A DNA stretch of 64,000 bases from Collinsella provencensis (GTDB lineage: Bacteria > Actinomycetota > Coriobacteriia > Coriobacteriales > Coriobacteriaceae): positions 71,426 through 135,425 of the forward strand of contig NZ_LT904908.1 of the NCBI RefSeq assembly GCF_900199705.1. The letters run 5' to 3'. Both the position numbers and the translations under genes were made by a program. Shown piece by piece: positions 8,924-18,066 of the stretch; the stretch's first letter is position 1; each line of letters starts with the position of its first letter. Under the pieces are notes generated by a model. It did no database searches. It had not been told where the DNA came from and saw only the letters and a list, made by a program, of their open reading frames with translations.

Positions 8924-9024
8924 CCGAACCCATTTCGTCGAATGCGAGTTCCGCACGAGCCGAAGCGTCCAGTGGACGCTTCGTGCGAGCAGGACTGCCC
9001 GAGCAGACGATGAAATGGATTCGG
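8924..9024. repeat. Long-hairpin repeat, copy A
   Basis: An imperfect palindrome of about 100 bases between the convergent nfo and ABC exporter genes. The outer stem pairs CCGAACCCATTTC with GAAATGGATTCGG. The inner hairpin is GAAGCGTCC / GGACGCTTC around AGT. Conserved boxes GTTCCGCACG and AGGACTG stand on either side of the inner hairpin. It belongs to the same family as 31411-31503, 34841-34941 and 45953-46052. There is no poly-T, so it is not a plain terminator. Confidence 0.8.
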
Positions 9025-9037
9025 GATCCCTGGCGAG

Positions 9038-10843
9038 TTATTCCGTCTCTAGGAACGCGCCGGTCTGACGATTCCACAAAGCGGCGTACTCGCCATCGGA
9101 TGCGGAAAGCTCCGCATGGGTGCCATCTTCGACGATATCGCCGTCTCGGAGCACTACGATGCGGTCGAGTGCGGCAACGGTGGAGAGGCGGTGCGCCACT
9201 ACGATGGACGTGCGTCCATGCATGAGGTTTTCGAGTGCGCCCTGCACCAATGCCTCGGATTCGGAGTCAAGCGCCGAGGTCGCCTCGTCCAGCACGAGAA
9301 TGGGCGCGTCGGCGAGGATGGCGCGCGCAATTGCCACGCGCTGACGCTGGCCGCCCGAGAGCTTGACACCGCGCTCGCCGACCAGCGTATCGAGCCCTGC
9401 GGGGAGGCGATCGATGAACTCAAGCGCATTGGCGAGCTCGGCAGCACGACGAATCTCCTCGTCACTTGCATCGGGTCGTCCGTAGGCGATGTTCTCGCGA
9501 ATGCTGCGATGGAACAGGAGCGCTTCTTGGGGCACGTAGGCAATCTGACGACGCAGACTTTGCTGCGTGCAGGTGGAGATGTCCTGACCATCCACGTAAA
9601 TGTGTCCGTCCTGGATATCGGAAAGACGGAGCAGCAACTTGGTGAGGGTCGTCTTGCCGCTGCCCGAGCGACCCACCAAACCAACGCGTTGACCAGCGGG
9701 AATATGCAGGTTGAGGTCGGTAAACACATGGTCGCCCTCAGCCGCATCGCTGTACGCGAAGCCAAGTCCCTCGAAGTCGATTGCACCTTCGCGTACCGTT
9801 AACGCGGGTGCACCCGGGGCATCCTCAACCAGACGCGGTTCGTCGAGAATGCGCGCCATCTCGCTTGCGTCGCCGATAGCGCGGTTCATGCGCTGCATCA
9901 TGGAGTTGATGTAATTGAATCGCATGGAGAGCTGGTAGGTGTAGGTGAACATCATGACGAGCATGCCGCTCGAAATGCCGAACCATGCGTTGCCGCCTGC
10001 CACGAAAATGGATACGACCAGCATGATGACGGTAATGATGCCGCTCGTGGTAAAACCGCGCTGCATAGTGGCGCGCATACTGCGGGATTCCGCCTGCATG
10101 GCGGCAAGGTCCGCCTCGTCGAAGAGCTGCTTCTCAAAGTCCTCGCGTCCGCACGTCTTGACGGCGAGGATGTTGGTCACAGCATCGGAGAGCACGCCCG
10201 AAAGATGGTTTTGCGCTTTGGCCGTTGCGGCAGAAAGCGGCAAGATACGCTGATACAGGCGGGTTGCCACTATCACGTACACCACGAGCATCACGGCGAG
10301 CACCACCGCGTATGCGGGGACGGCAGGAGTCAAGGCGACAAACGTGCAGACGGTGGAGGCGATGGTGGGGATGAGCGAATACACCACGACATCGACCATC
10401 TGCGTGTAGCCGCTCATGAACTTGCTCGTCTGGCTTACGAGCGCTCCGCCAAAACGGCTGGTGTGGAAGGTCATGGATTGGTTGGAAAGTGTGTCAAAGC
10501 ACAGGCGGGCAAGGTGGTAGTTGCCGTTTATCTGCAGCTTGTAGACAGCGTAATCCTGCAGTTTGGAACAGATTTGACCCACAAGGTTCACGACGAGCAG
10601 TGCCAAAATGTACGGGCCGAAAACCTCCCATACCTGTTCGGCTGCGACGGGAGATGCTTGTACTCGATCCACGATGAGGCCCATCAGCCAGGTGTTCACG
10701 AACGTGAGGAGCGCCACATAAGCCACGGACGTGAAAACGGCGAGAAACGCCGCACCGGGTTTCATGCGGGTGACTTCCCAAAAACGCCTCAGCGTGCGCT
10801 TGATGGCGGGCTTCTCGAGTTTAGATACGTTGCGTTGCGACAT
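9038..10843 (-). CDS. ABC exporter, fused membrane and ATPase domains
   Basis: A 601-residue type IV ABC exporter half-transporter. ATG at 10843 follows AAGGAG. Residues about 30-320 hold six transmembrane helices (for example GAAFLAVFTSVAYVALLTFV). The ATPase has Walker A GRSGSGKTT, the Q-loop YVPQEALLF, signature [15 protein letters not shown], Walker [13 protein letters not shown] and the switch His in IVVAHRLST. Such proteins act as homo- or heterodimers; no second half-transporter is adjacent, so a homodimer or a distant partner is likely. The substrate (drug, lipid or peptide) is unknown. Confidence 0.92.
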   Translation of the reverse strand: MSQRNVSKLEKPAIKRTLRRFWEVTRMKPGAAFLAVFTSVAYVALLTFVNTWLMGLIVDRVQASPVAAEQVWEVFGPYILALLVVNLVGQICSKLQDYAVYKLQINGNYHLARLCFDTLSNQSMTFHTSRFGGALVSQTSKFMSGYTQMVDVVVYSLIPTIASTVCTFVALTPAVPAYAVVLAVMLVVYVIVATRLYQRILPLSAATAKAQNHLSGVLSDAVTNILAVKTCGREDFEKQLFDEADLAAMQAESRSMRATMQRGFTTSGIITVIMLVVSIFVAGGNAWFGISSGMLVMMFTYTYQLSMRFNYINSMMQRMNRAIGDASEMARILDEPRLVEDAPGAPALTVREGAIDFEGLGFAYSDAAEGDHVFTDLNLHIPAGQRVGLVGRSGSGKTTLTKLLLRLSDIQDGHIYVDGQDISTCTQQSLRRQIAYVPQEALLFHRSIRENIAYGRPDASDEEIRRAAELANALEFIDRLPAGLDTLVGERGVKLSGGQRQRVAIARAILADAPILVLDEATSALDSESEALVQGALENLMHGRTSIVVAHRLSTVAALDRIVVLRDGDIVEDGTHAELSASDGEYAALWNRQTGAFLETE

Positions 10844-11063
10844 GGGTGCTCCTTGGAGTATGTGGTCGCGCTTATTCGCGCGGAGGCCTTTCGTTGCGCG
10901 CACAACGTTATCCCTTGGACTGCGCTCCAGGTCAAGCTTTCACATAAAAGCCCATGTTTGTAAGGAAGCCGTAATGGTTGCAAGAGGGTTGTAATGAAAG
11001 CGGGTGCCGCGATGGGGTACGATATCCCCACATTGCACGGGAACGGATGAATTGAGTTGTTCC

Positions 11064-13046
11064 ATGAACCATGATGAGATTTTGGAAATGCTGCGTCGGG
11101 CGGGCGTTGAAATCCCGAGCGGGGCAGACGACGAACCCATCGACGTCGAGGTTGAGGTCGAAGACGCCGCATCGGATGCGGATGGGTCGGCATCATCCAC
11201 CTCTGATGCTGCGAACGAGGGAAAAACCGCGCATTCCGGCAAGAATGGAAAGCAAAAGCGCACTAAGCGCCCACGTGGCCGCCATGCAAGGCGCGCGACT
11301 CCAGCTTTTATGCAACGGCTCGCTCAATGGAGTCGGCGCGCGCTCATCATACTTGTCGTTGTTCTTCTCATTGCCGCTGCGGTGAGCTATTGGTGGTTCC
11401 ACCCCGCGCTCAACCTGCAGAGTCCGCAGGTGTGGAACTGGATTAACACTGCCGCTATCGTGGCGATCGTCGGCCTCAAGATCGCCGCGACTCGCTCTGC
11501 ACACCACGAAACCTTGCTCAATCGTTTGGTGGCGCTTCCCGCTGCTGTCATCGTGTTGTTTTTTGTGGGCGTGCTCATGGGCGCCTCGTTCATTCCCGGT
11601 AACGCCGAGCGCTACGCCACGGTGCTCAAGACGACCGAAGGCGACTTCTCCGAGGATATCGAAGAGGTCGATTACGCCGATGTTCCCGTGATTGACCGCG
11701 CGTCGGCACAGCTGCTCGGTTCGCGTGCCATGGGTTCCATCCCTGAGTACGTGAGTCAGTTCGAGATTTCCGATGCATATAGCCAAATCAACTACCGCGG
11801 ACGACCCGTGCGCGTGAGCCCGCTTACGTATGCCGACTTGTTCAAATGGCTGAGTAACCGTTCTCGCGGCATTCCCGCCTACGTGCTGGTCGACATGGTT
11901 ACGCAGGAGTCCGAGGTCGTGCGCCTGGAGCAGCCGATTCTTTACTCCGAGAGCGAACCGCTCGCCCGCAATATCGATCGCTATGCGCAGCTCAAATACC
12001 CCACCTATATGTTCGACCAGAAGAGCTTCGAGCTCGATGAGGACGGGACGCCGTGGTGGGTTTTCCCGGTGCAGCGGCGTACCATCGGTTTGTTCGAGGG
12101 CACGACAATCCAGCGCGTCGTACTGGTAAACGCCTGCACAGGTGAGACCGCCGACTACGCCATCGAGGATTGCCCCGCATGGGTGGACCGCGCGTATCCG
12201 AGCGATCTGATCGTGGAGCAATATAACTGGAGTGGCGCTTACAAGAACGGCTGGCTCAACTCGTGGCTCGGCCAGCAGGGCGTGGTGCACACCACGCGCG
12301 GCACCGACGGCAACTTGGGCTACAACTATGTTGCGCAAGGCGATGACGTCTATATGTATACGGGAGTGAGTTCGGTAACGGCGGACAGCTCCAACATCGG
12401 ATTCATTTTGGTGAACCAGCGAACGGGCGAGTCTCATTTCTATCCGGTTGCCGGTGCCACCGAGGATTCCGCGATGGCGTCCGCCGAGGGACAGGTTCAG
12501 AACCTCAAATATGAGGCAACGTATCCGTTGTTGCTCAATATCGCAGGTCAGCCTACATATTTCATGGCGCTTAAAGACAATGCTGGCCTCGTGAAGATGT
12601 ACGCGATGATCAATGTCGAGCATTATCAAAGTGTGGCAACGGGTGCGACGGTCGCCGCTTGCCAGGAAAACTATCTGCAGCTGCTTGCGTCTTCCGGTGC
12701 CCTTTCTGAAGAGGAAGTGGAGCAGGTGGGTTCCGAGGTCGAGGTGACGGGAACCATCGCGAGTATGGCGCAGGCTGTGATTGACGGAAATTCGCACTTC
12801 TATCTCACGCTTGAAGGCGATAATGCGATTTACGACGTGGCGTTGCCCGGCTTGTTGGATATCGTGCGCTATCGTACGGGGGATTCCATCACGCTCAGCT
12901 ATGCGAAGAAAACGGGCGAGGACGAAGAGCCCGCATCGGTGCGTACCGTAACGGCGATTTCCGGTTATCGCGCGACGCAGCCATCCCCGGCAGACCAGCC
13001 GCCTGCAGATGTGTCCGAAGATGGAGTGAATGACGAACCGGCATAA
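11064..13046 (+). CDS. Large membrane protein with an extracytoplasmic domain, function unknown
   Basis: About 660 residues from ATG 11064 (weak ribosome-binding site). Residues 1-80 are disordered: first acidic (EPIDVEVEVEDAA), then strongly basic (KQKRTKRPRGRHARR). Hydrophobic segments lie at about 93-111, 126-142 and 155-175. A ~480-residue soluble part follows, probably outside the cell, with motifs such as YVLVDMVTQESEVVRLEQ, YPTYMFDQKSFELDEDG and GFILVNQRTGESHFYPV. The C-terminal ~100 residues (EVEVTGTIASMAQAVIDG and on) resemble an OB-like beta domain. I recognise no named family. It stands divergent from the ABC exporter and has its own terminator. Confidence 0.75.
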   Translation: MNHDEILEMLRRAGVEIPSGADDEPIDVEVEVEDAASDADGSASSTSDAANEGKTAHSGKNGKQKRTKRPRGRHARRATPAFMQRLAQWSRRALIILVVVLLIAAAVSYWWFHPALNLQSPQVWNWINTAAIVAIVGLKIAATRSAHHETLLNRLVALPAAVIVLFFVGVLMGASFIPGNAERYATVLKTTEGDFSEDIEEVDYADVPVIDRASAQLLGSRAMGSIPEYVSQFEISDAYSQINYRGRPVRVSPLTYADLFKWLSNRSRGIPAYVLVDMVTQESEVVRLEQPILYSESEPLARNIDRYAQLKYPTYMFDQKSFELDEDGTPWWVFPVQRRTIGLFEGTTIQRVVLVNACTGETADYAIEDCPAWVDRAYPSDLIVEQYNWSGAYKNGWLNSWLGQQGVVHTTRGTDGNLGYNYVAQGDDVYMYTGVSSVTADSSNIGFILVNQRTGESHFYPVAGATEDSAMASAEGQVQNLKYEATYPLLLNIAGQPTYFMALKDNAGLVKMYAMINVEHYQSVATGATVAACQENYLQLLASSGALSEEEVEQVGSEVEVTGTIASMAQAVIDGNSHFYLTLEGDNAIYDVALPGLLDIVRYRTGDSITLSYAKKTGEDEEPASVRTVTAISGYRATQPSPADQPPADVSEDGVNDEPA

Positions 13047-13125
13047 ACCTGCCGGTGCCATTTCGCCCAATCAAACATACAGCGCGGTATCGAGCGCATT
13101 GCTCGTGCTCATCGCGCTATCGAAC

Positions 13126-13157
13126 AAGGCCCGATTCCAATGTGGAGTCGGGCCTTT
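13126..13157 (+). terminator. Terminator after the large membrane protein gene
   Basis: AAGGCCCGATTCC pairs with GGAGTCGGGCCTT (one G-T pair), followed by TTG. It stands 80 bases after the stop codon. Confidence 0.75.
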
Positions 13158-13230
13158 GTATATGTCTACCAAGTATGGGCCGTTCTTTTGTAAAAACGAT
13201 CAAAGAAAAGCTTGGTATCGGTGAATAAAA

Positions 13231-13331
13231 TTGCATCAAGGAAACAGATTCATGCATTCCTTTAGATGAAATTGAAACAGAAATGAAACTTTCTGCATTT
13301 TTTATTCTCTTGATGCAAATGCGTGTATACT
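13231..13331 (+). promoter_or_regulatory. Promoter/operator region of the first amino-acid importer
   Basis: In the gap before the binding-protein gene, a perfect 10-base inverted pair, TTGCATCAAG (13231-13240) and CTTGATGCAA (13309-13318), flanks an AT-rich stretch. The second arm sits directly before a -10-like TATACT (13326-13331), where a -10/-35 spacer would be. This suggests paired operator half-sites or a DNA-loop site, though an RNA stem is also possible. No clear -35 is visible. Confidence 0.4.
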
Positions 13332-13386
13332 GCCCCCTCAAGCAATTGCCGCTTCTATTCGATACTTTGTAAGAAAGGATAAGACC

Positions 13387-14202
13387 ATGAAGAAGTTTGG
13401 AGCACTCGCCGCTTCTGTGGCGATGGTAGGGGTAATGGCGCTTTCCGGTTGTGGAGCTGCCGGTAACGCAGGTTCCGCCCCGGCTGGGGATACTACCGCT
13501 GAGGGTTATTCCCTTGTGAGCGAGGGCAAGCTCACAATCGGCACGTCGGCGGAGTACGAGCCGTTCGAGTACATGGAGGACGGCGAGTACAAGGGCTTCG
13601 ACCTTGAGTTGGCTGGCATTCTCGCCGATAAGCTCGGTCTCGACCTCGAGATTGTGAACATGGACTTCGATGGCATCTGCGCGGGTGTTGCCTCTGCCAC
13701 CAAGTTCGACATCGGCGTCGCCGCGATTTCCGTCACGCCCGAGCGCGAGAAGGAGATCGACTTTACGGATCCCTACTACATGGACGACCAGGCCATCGTA
13801 ACCATGAAGGACAACGCCGACATCACGGGCGACAATTACACGGAGGCCCTGAACGTCGAGGGCGTGAAGATCGCCGTTCAGTCCGGTTCCACTGCCGAGG
13901 CATATGCCAAGGAGAACTTCCCCGAGGCTGAGCTGGTCCCCTTCAAGAACGCCACCGACTGCTTTGCCGCCGTCCAGTCCAACCAGGTTGTGGCGCTGGT
14001 GACCAACCGCTCCGTCGCTCTCCAGCTGGTTGAGAGCTCCTTCGACAACGAGCAGATCATAAAGTCCGTGTCGACGGGCGAGGAATATGCCATCGCAGTC
14101 AGCAAGGATAACCCTGCGCTCACGAAGGCCCTGAACGAGGCCATTGCCGAGCTCACCGAGGACGGGACGATCGACGAGCTTAAGGCCAAGTACGGCGTCT
14201 AA
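13387..14202 (+). CDS. Amino-acid ABC transporter substrate-binding lipoprotein
   Basis: A 271-residue family-3 periplasmic-type binding protein. The signal peptide ends in the lipobox LSGC (Cys about 22), so it is lipid-anchored. The two-lobed SBP_bac_3 fold starts KLTIGTSAEYEPFEYMEDG and includes GFDLELAGILADKLGL, ISVTPEREKEIDFTDPYY and KIAVQSGSTAEAYAKE. It heads a three-gene importer cassette (binding protein, permease, ATPase). The specificity (polar or basic amino acid, cystine or glutamine) cannot be set from sequence. AGAAAGGA precedes ATG 13387. Confidence 0.92.
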   Translation: MKKFGALAASVAMVGVMALSGCGAAGNAGSAPAGDTTAEGYSLVSEGKLTIGTSAEYEPFEYMEDGEYKGFDLELAGILADKLGLDLEIVNMDFDGICAGVASATKFDIGVAAISVTPEREKEIDFTDPYYMDDQAIVTMKDNADITGDNYTEALNVEGVKIAVQSGSTAEAYAKENFPEAELVPFKNATDCFAAVQSNQVVALVTNRSVALQLVESSFDNEQIIKSVSTGEEYAIAVSKDNPALTKALNEAIAELTEDGTIDELKAKYGV

Positions 14203-14217
14203 GCTTCGGGTTCAATC

Positions 14218-14252
14218 GCCCTCCTCGCAGGAAGCGGGGAGGGCATTTATTT
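14218..14252 (+). terminator. Intercistronic hairpin between binding protein and permease
   Basis: GCCCTCCTCGC (14218-14228) pairs with GCGGGGAGGGC (14234-14244; one G-T pair) and is followed by ATTTATTTG. A partial terminator or RNA-stabilising hairpin here would give more binding protein than permease, a common arrangement in importer operons. Confidence 0.6.
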
Positions 14253-14324
14253 GCCTTCGAAGTTGCACCACGAAGGTTAGTTGCCGCCGTACATGAAAAC
14301 GGCTGCTTGATGAAAGGTAATGTC

Positions 14325-15704
14325 ATGGGAAACGGGAAAACACAGGAGGCCAGTGGTCTCTGCGGAACATGGGCGCACGCATGCAACGTGTTGCTTCGTG
14401 TGTTTGTCGCCTGCTGTGTCGCTTGCGCTGCCATGAGCATGGCACCTGCTTCGGCTCAGGCGCTTGAGGTCGAGAAGCTCACGTGCCGCCCCAACGGCGA
14501 CACGGGAAGCGACGTTCTCGGTGGCGTCGAGACACGCATTACCTGGGAAGTTCAGGCAGATGAAGACGAGGCACTCTCAGGACTCTCGCTCACCGTCCCC
14601 CAGGGGGCGACGTATTCGACGGAGAATCTGCGTCTTACCATGTTGTTCGGCGAAGACCTCATGGAGCGCGAGTTCATCGAGCCTGCCATTGAAGAGGATG
14701 GCGATACCCTGCATCTTGCATTCCCTGAAACGGCGCCAGCGGGGCGGTTCTTCCGCCTTGAGGTGTACGGCGTGGTGTTCCCGTCCGAGGGCGGCGATAT
14801 GCAGTGCGAGGGAACCTATGTCCTTGCCGACGGCAGCGAACACGAGGTGGCGGGCATCCCAGCGGTTCATATCACGTCGGTAACCCCGTTTGACCAGTTC
14901 AAATCCTACTTGGAAGAGCAGCCTTGGGTTGCGTCGTGGAATTCGAACACCTTCCTGCGCCTGTTTTTCAACCCGGTTCTCGTGGTGAGCAGCCTGCCCA
15001 TTATCTTTACAGGCTTCCTCATGTCGCTCGCCATCGTGCTGGCGGCGTTTCCGCTCGCCATTCCCTTCGGTTTCATGTTTGCGCTCATGCGTGTGTCCAA
15101 GTCGCGCATCCTGCGTACCCTTGCGAGCATCTATGTGAACCTCATCCGCGGCACACCGGCGTTTTTGCAGATTTACATCGCGTTTTTCGGCTTGCCGCTT
15201 GCAGGTGTGAACATCGATAACTACGTTTTGGGCGTCATTGTGATGGGCATGAATTCCTCGGCGTATCTCTGCGAGATTTTCCGCGCGGGCATCCAGTCCA
15301 TTCCCAAAGGCCAGTCCGAAGCGGCGCGCTCGCTCGGTATGACTGCCACGCAGACCATGGTCTCGATTATCATCCCGCAGACCTTCCGCAACGTGATCCC
15401 TACGCTTACCAGCGAATTCATCTTGCTGTATAAGGACACGTCGCTTCTCGCCGCGGTCGGCGTGATGGAAATCGTGATGTACGCCAAGACGATTGTCGCT
15501 ACCACGGGATCCATTACCCCGTATGTGGTCGCCGCCCTGTTCTACCTGGTGGTTACGCTTCCCCTGGCGCGCGTGGTCAGCGCTCTCGAAGAGCGGCTCA
15601 CGCGTTCCACTGCGGGAACAAATGCCGGCAAGGTTGAGAAGAAGCCCGCAAAGAGCGCGGGGACCGTGGTTCCGACGCCGCCCGATCACATCGCCAATCT
15701 GTAA
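14325..15704 (+). CDS. Amino-acid ABC transporter permease with a secreted N-terminal domain
   Basis: About 459 residues from ATG 14325 (AAAGG upstream; ATG 14310 is an alternative). The C-terminal ~230 residues are a His/Glu/Gln/Arg-type permease, with five or so membrane segments and the ATPase-docking loop IQSIPKGQSEAARSLGMT. Unusually, a signal-peptide-like segment (residues ~20-45, ending ASAQA) and about 150 extracytoplasmic residues (TWEVQADEDEALSGLSLTVP, then FRLEVYGVVFPSEGG) come first. That domain has an immunoglobulin-like beta look, and its role is unknown. It is followed 12 bases later by the ATPase gene. Confidence 0.88.
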   Translation: MGNGKTQEASGLCGTWAHACNVLLRVFVACCVACAAMSMAPASAQALEVEKLTCRPNGDTGSDVLGGVETRITWEVQADEDEALSGLSLTVPQGATYSTENLRLTMLFGEDLMEREFIEPAIEEDGDTLHLAFPETAPAGRFFRLEVYGVVFPSEGGDMQCEGTYVLADGSEHEVAGIPAVHITSVTPFDQFKSYLEEQPWVASWNSNTFLRLFFNPVLVVSSLPIIFTGFLMSLAIVLAAFPLAIPFGFMFALMRVSKSRILRTLASIYVNLIRGTPAFLQIYIAFFGLPLAGVNIDNYVLGVIVMGMNSSAYLCEIFRAGIQSIPKGQSEAARSLGMTATQTMVSIIIPQTFRNVIPTLTSEFILLYKDTSLLAAVGVMEIVMYAKTIVATTGSITPYVVAALFYLVVTLPLARVVSALEERLTRSTAGTNAGKVEKKPAKSAGTVVPTPPDHIANL

Positions 15705-15716
15705 GGAGCGAGTCTC

Positions 15717-16505
15717 ATGAGTGATATGACACATGTTTCGACGGCAGAGCCGTGTGCCCCGGAGGGTCAAACGAACGAGGTCGTTGTACAGATTCGCGGA
15801 CTGCAAAAAAGCTTTGGCGATAACGTCGTGCTACGTGACATCAATCTCGATGTCCATCGCGGTGAGGTCGTCGTGGTGCTCGGTCCTTCGGGATCCGGCA
15901 AATCCACGATGCTGCGGTGCGTGAATCTTCTTGAGACTCCTACCTCAGGTGAAATCGTGGTCGAGGGCGTTGACATCACCAAGAAGGGCGTCGATATCAA
16001 TAAGGTCCGTTCGACGCTCGGCATGGTGTTCCAGCAATTCAATCTGTTCCCGCATTTGTCCGCTAAGAAGAACGTGATGATCGCCCAGCAAAAGGTGCTC
16101 AAGCGTTCAGCCGAGGAAGCGGAGCGTATTGCGATCGAGGAACTCGGCAAGGTGGGTCTCGCTGAACGTGTCGACTTCATGCCCTCGCAGCTTTCGGGCG
16201 GACAGCAGCAGCGCGTGGCAATCGCCCGTGCGCTCGCCATGAACCCGCATGTCATGTTGTTTGACGAGGCAACGTCGGCACTCGATCCCGAACTTGTCCG
16301 CGACGTGCTGGGCGTCATGCGTGATTTGGCGCGCGAGGGTATGACCATGATCGTGGTGACGCACGAGATGGGTTTTGCGCGCGATGTCGCCGACCGCGTG
16401 ATCTTTATGGACGGTGGCGTCATCGTGGAGGAGGGCACGCCCGAGGAGGTTTTCGATCACCCGAAGTCGGATCGAACCAAGGACTTCTTGGGACATATCG
16501 CCTAG
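15717..16505 (+). CDS. Amino-acid ABC transporter ATP-binding protein
   Basis: A 262-residue GlnQ/HisP-type ATPase. Walker A is GPSGSGKST, the Q-loop is [11 protein letters not shown], the signature is [15 protein letters not shown], Walker B is [12 protein letters not shown], and the switch His is in [20 protein letters not shown] lies eight bases before ATG 15717. It completes the importer cassette that begins at 13387. Confidence 0.95.
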   Translation: MSDMTHVSTAEPCAPEGQTNEVVVQIRGLQKSFGDNVVLRDINLDVHRGEVVVVLGPSGSGKSTMLRCVNLLETPTSGEIVVEGVDITKKGVDINKVRSTLGMVFQQFNLFPHLSAKKNVMIAQQKVLKRSAEEAERIAIEELGKVGLAERVDFMPSQLSGGQQQRVAIARALAMNPHVMLFDEATSALDPELVRDVLGVMRDLAREGMTMIVVTHEMGFARDVADRVIFMDGGVIVEEGTPEEVFDHPKSDRTKDFLGHIA

Positions 16506-16606
16506 CGTGTTTTCAATCATACGCGTCTTCCCACATGCCGTCCGTATCGCTGCCATGCGCGAGCGTATGACAGCCATGCATATCGTTTCAAGTTGGCCCA
16601 TGTAAC

Positions 16607-16637
16607 AAGCGTCCGTCGATGCGCGGACGCTTTTTTG
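16607..16637 (+). terminator. Terminator of the first amino-acid importer operon
   Basis: AAGCGTCCG pairs with CGGACGCTT across an 8-base loop and is followed by a six-T run, about 100 bases after the ATPase stop codon. Confidence 0.85.
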
Positions 16638-16730
16638 TGATGGTACCCTCGCATTTCTTCTCTCAAAATCTTGCGTTTATCGATTTGATATGCCACTTTA
16701 TGAGGAGGGAAAAGGGTGCGGGAGGTCGTC

Positions 16731-17948
16731 ATGGCTGATCAAAACGTTTCACGTCGAGGAATTCTCGCAGCCACTGGATGCGCTGCAGCAACTTTGCTTT
16801 CAGGCTGCAATCACGAAGGTTCTGAACCTGGTCTGCAACTTGGTTCATCCGAACTATCCGATGCGCAGGATAATAAGCCCGAGCCAACGTTCGCCGAGAA
16901 AAAACTGTCGGAAATGACGATGGAACAAAAGGTCGCCCAGCTGTTCATCGTAACGCCTGAATCGCTGACGGGCGTGAGCGTGGCAACGGCTGCTGGAGAC
17001 ATGACCCGTGCTGCGCTTGAGACCTATCCCGTGGGTGGCCTGTGCTACTTTGGACGGAACATTACGGGAAATCAGCAGCTACGCGACATGCTTGCGAATA
17101 CGCGCGAGATGGGCTGTGTCGCAGGCGCCGGTATCGCTCCGTTCTTGACTATCGACGAGGAGGGTGGTCCGCTCGTGGCCCGCGTGGCGAACAGCGGGTA
17201 TTTTGACGTCGAACATTTCTCGAATATGGCCGACATCGGAGCTTCGGGAGATGTGACGCACGCGGCGTATGTGGGGTCTTCCATCGGCTCATATCTTCAC
17301 GAGATTGGATTCAACGTCGATTTTGCACCCGATGCCGACGTGCTCACCAATCCCTATAACACGGTGATCGGTCCGCGTTCGTTCGGAAGCGACCCGCAGC
17401 TCGTTGCCGATATGGTCGCAGCCGAGGTTGACGCCATGCTCGATGCGGGCGTGTTGCCTTGCATCAAGCATTTTCCCGGCCATGGCGATACGGCGGGAGA
17501 TTCGCATACAGGCGCCGTATATGCCGAGCGTTCCCGCGCCGACATCGAGGCATGCGAGTTCCTTCCTTTTATCAGCGGCATTGAGGCTGGCTGCCCACTC
17601 GTCATGGTTGGGCATATCGAGACACCGAACTTTGCGGCCGATGGCCTGCCTGCCTCGCTTTCGAAGACCATGATGACCGATGTGCTGCGCGACCAGCTTG
17701 GGTTTGGCGGTGTAATCGTTTCCGATTCGTTTGCCATGGGAGCCATTACCGAGAATTACACACCTGCCGACGCGGCGGTGCGCTACTTCCAAGCTGGTGG
17801 CGACATGCTGCTCATGCCCGAGAACCTTGAGGAAGCCTATAACGGCGTGTTGTCTGCAGTTCAGCTGGGAGACATATCCTCGGAGCGACTTGATGAGTCG
17901 CTTGCCCGCATTCTCGCGCTCAAGGAGCAGGTCGGGTTGCTGGCATAG
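16731..17948 (+). CDS. Glycoside hydrolase family 3 lipoprotein (beta-N-acetylhexosaminidase-like)
   Basis: About 405 residues from ATG 16731 (GGAGGT upstream). The N-terminus SRRGILAATGCAAATLLSGC combines a twin-arginine-like motif with a lipobox, so export as a Tat-type lipoprotein is likely. The GH3 barrel carries FLTIDEEGGPLVAR, DFAPDADV and CIKHFPGHGDTAGDSH (the NagZ-type His/Asp pair). The nucleophile Asp is expected in VIVSDSFAMGAI. NagZ-like enzymes release N-acetylglucosamine from muropeptides or glycans. The C-terminal GH3 sandwich domain is absent, as in NagZ. Confidence 0.9.
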   Translation: MADQNVSRRGILAATGCAAATLLSGCNHEGSEPGLQLGSSELSDAQDNKPEPTFAEKKLSEMTMEQKVAQLFIVTPESLTGVSVATAAGDMTRAALETYPVGGLCYFGRNITGNQQLRDMLANTREMGCVAGAGIAPFLTIDEEGGPLVARVANSGYFDVEHFSNMADIGASGDVTHAAYVGSSIGSYLHEIGFNVDFAPDADVLTNPYNTVIGPRSFGSDPQLVADMVAAEVDAMLDAGVLPCIKHFPGHGDTAGDSHTGAVYAERSRADIEACEFLPFISGIEAGCPLVMVGHIETPNFAADGLPASLSKTMMTDVLRDQLGFGGVIVSDSFAMGAITENYTPADAAVRYFQAGGDMLLMPENLEEAYNGVLSAVQLGDISSERLDESLARILALKEQVGLLA

Positions 17949-17987
17949 ACGCTCATTTCATTCATGCGACGATGTACTGAAGGCAAT

Positions 17988-18058
17988 CGCCCCGATAAGC
18001 GATGGGCTCGTCGGGGCTATTATCGTTGACCGTCGTTTTACCCCGGTTTATCGGGGCG
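17988..18058. repeat. Structured inverted repeat between convergent genes
   Basis: A perfect 11-base pair, CGCCCCGATAA (17988-17998) and TTATCGGGGCG (18048-18058), encloses a second GC-rich hairpin candidate around GGCTCGTCGGGGCT. It lies between the ends of the GH3 gene and the Fe-ADH gene, so a two-way terminator is the simplest reading, although T-runs are poor. Confidence 0.6.
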
Positions 18059-18066
18059 TTAGAAGT

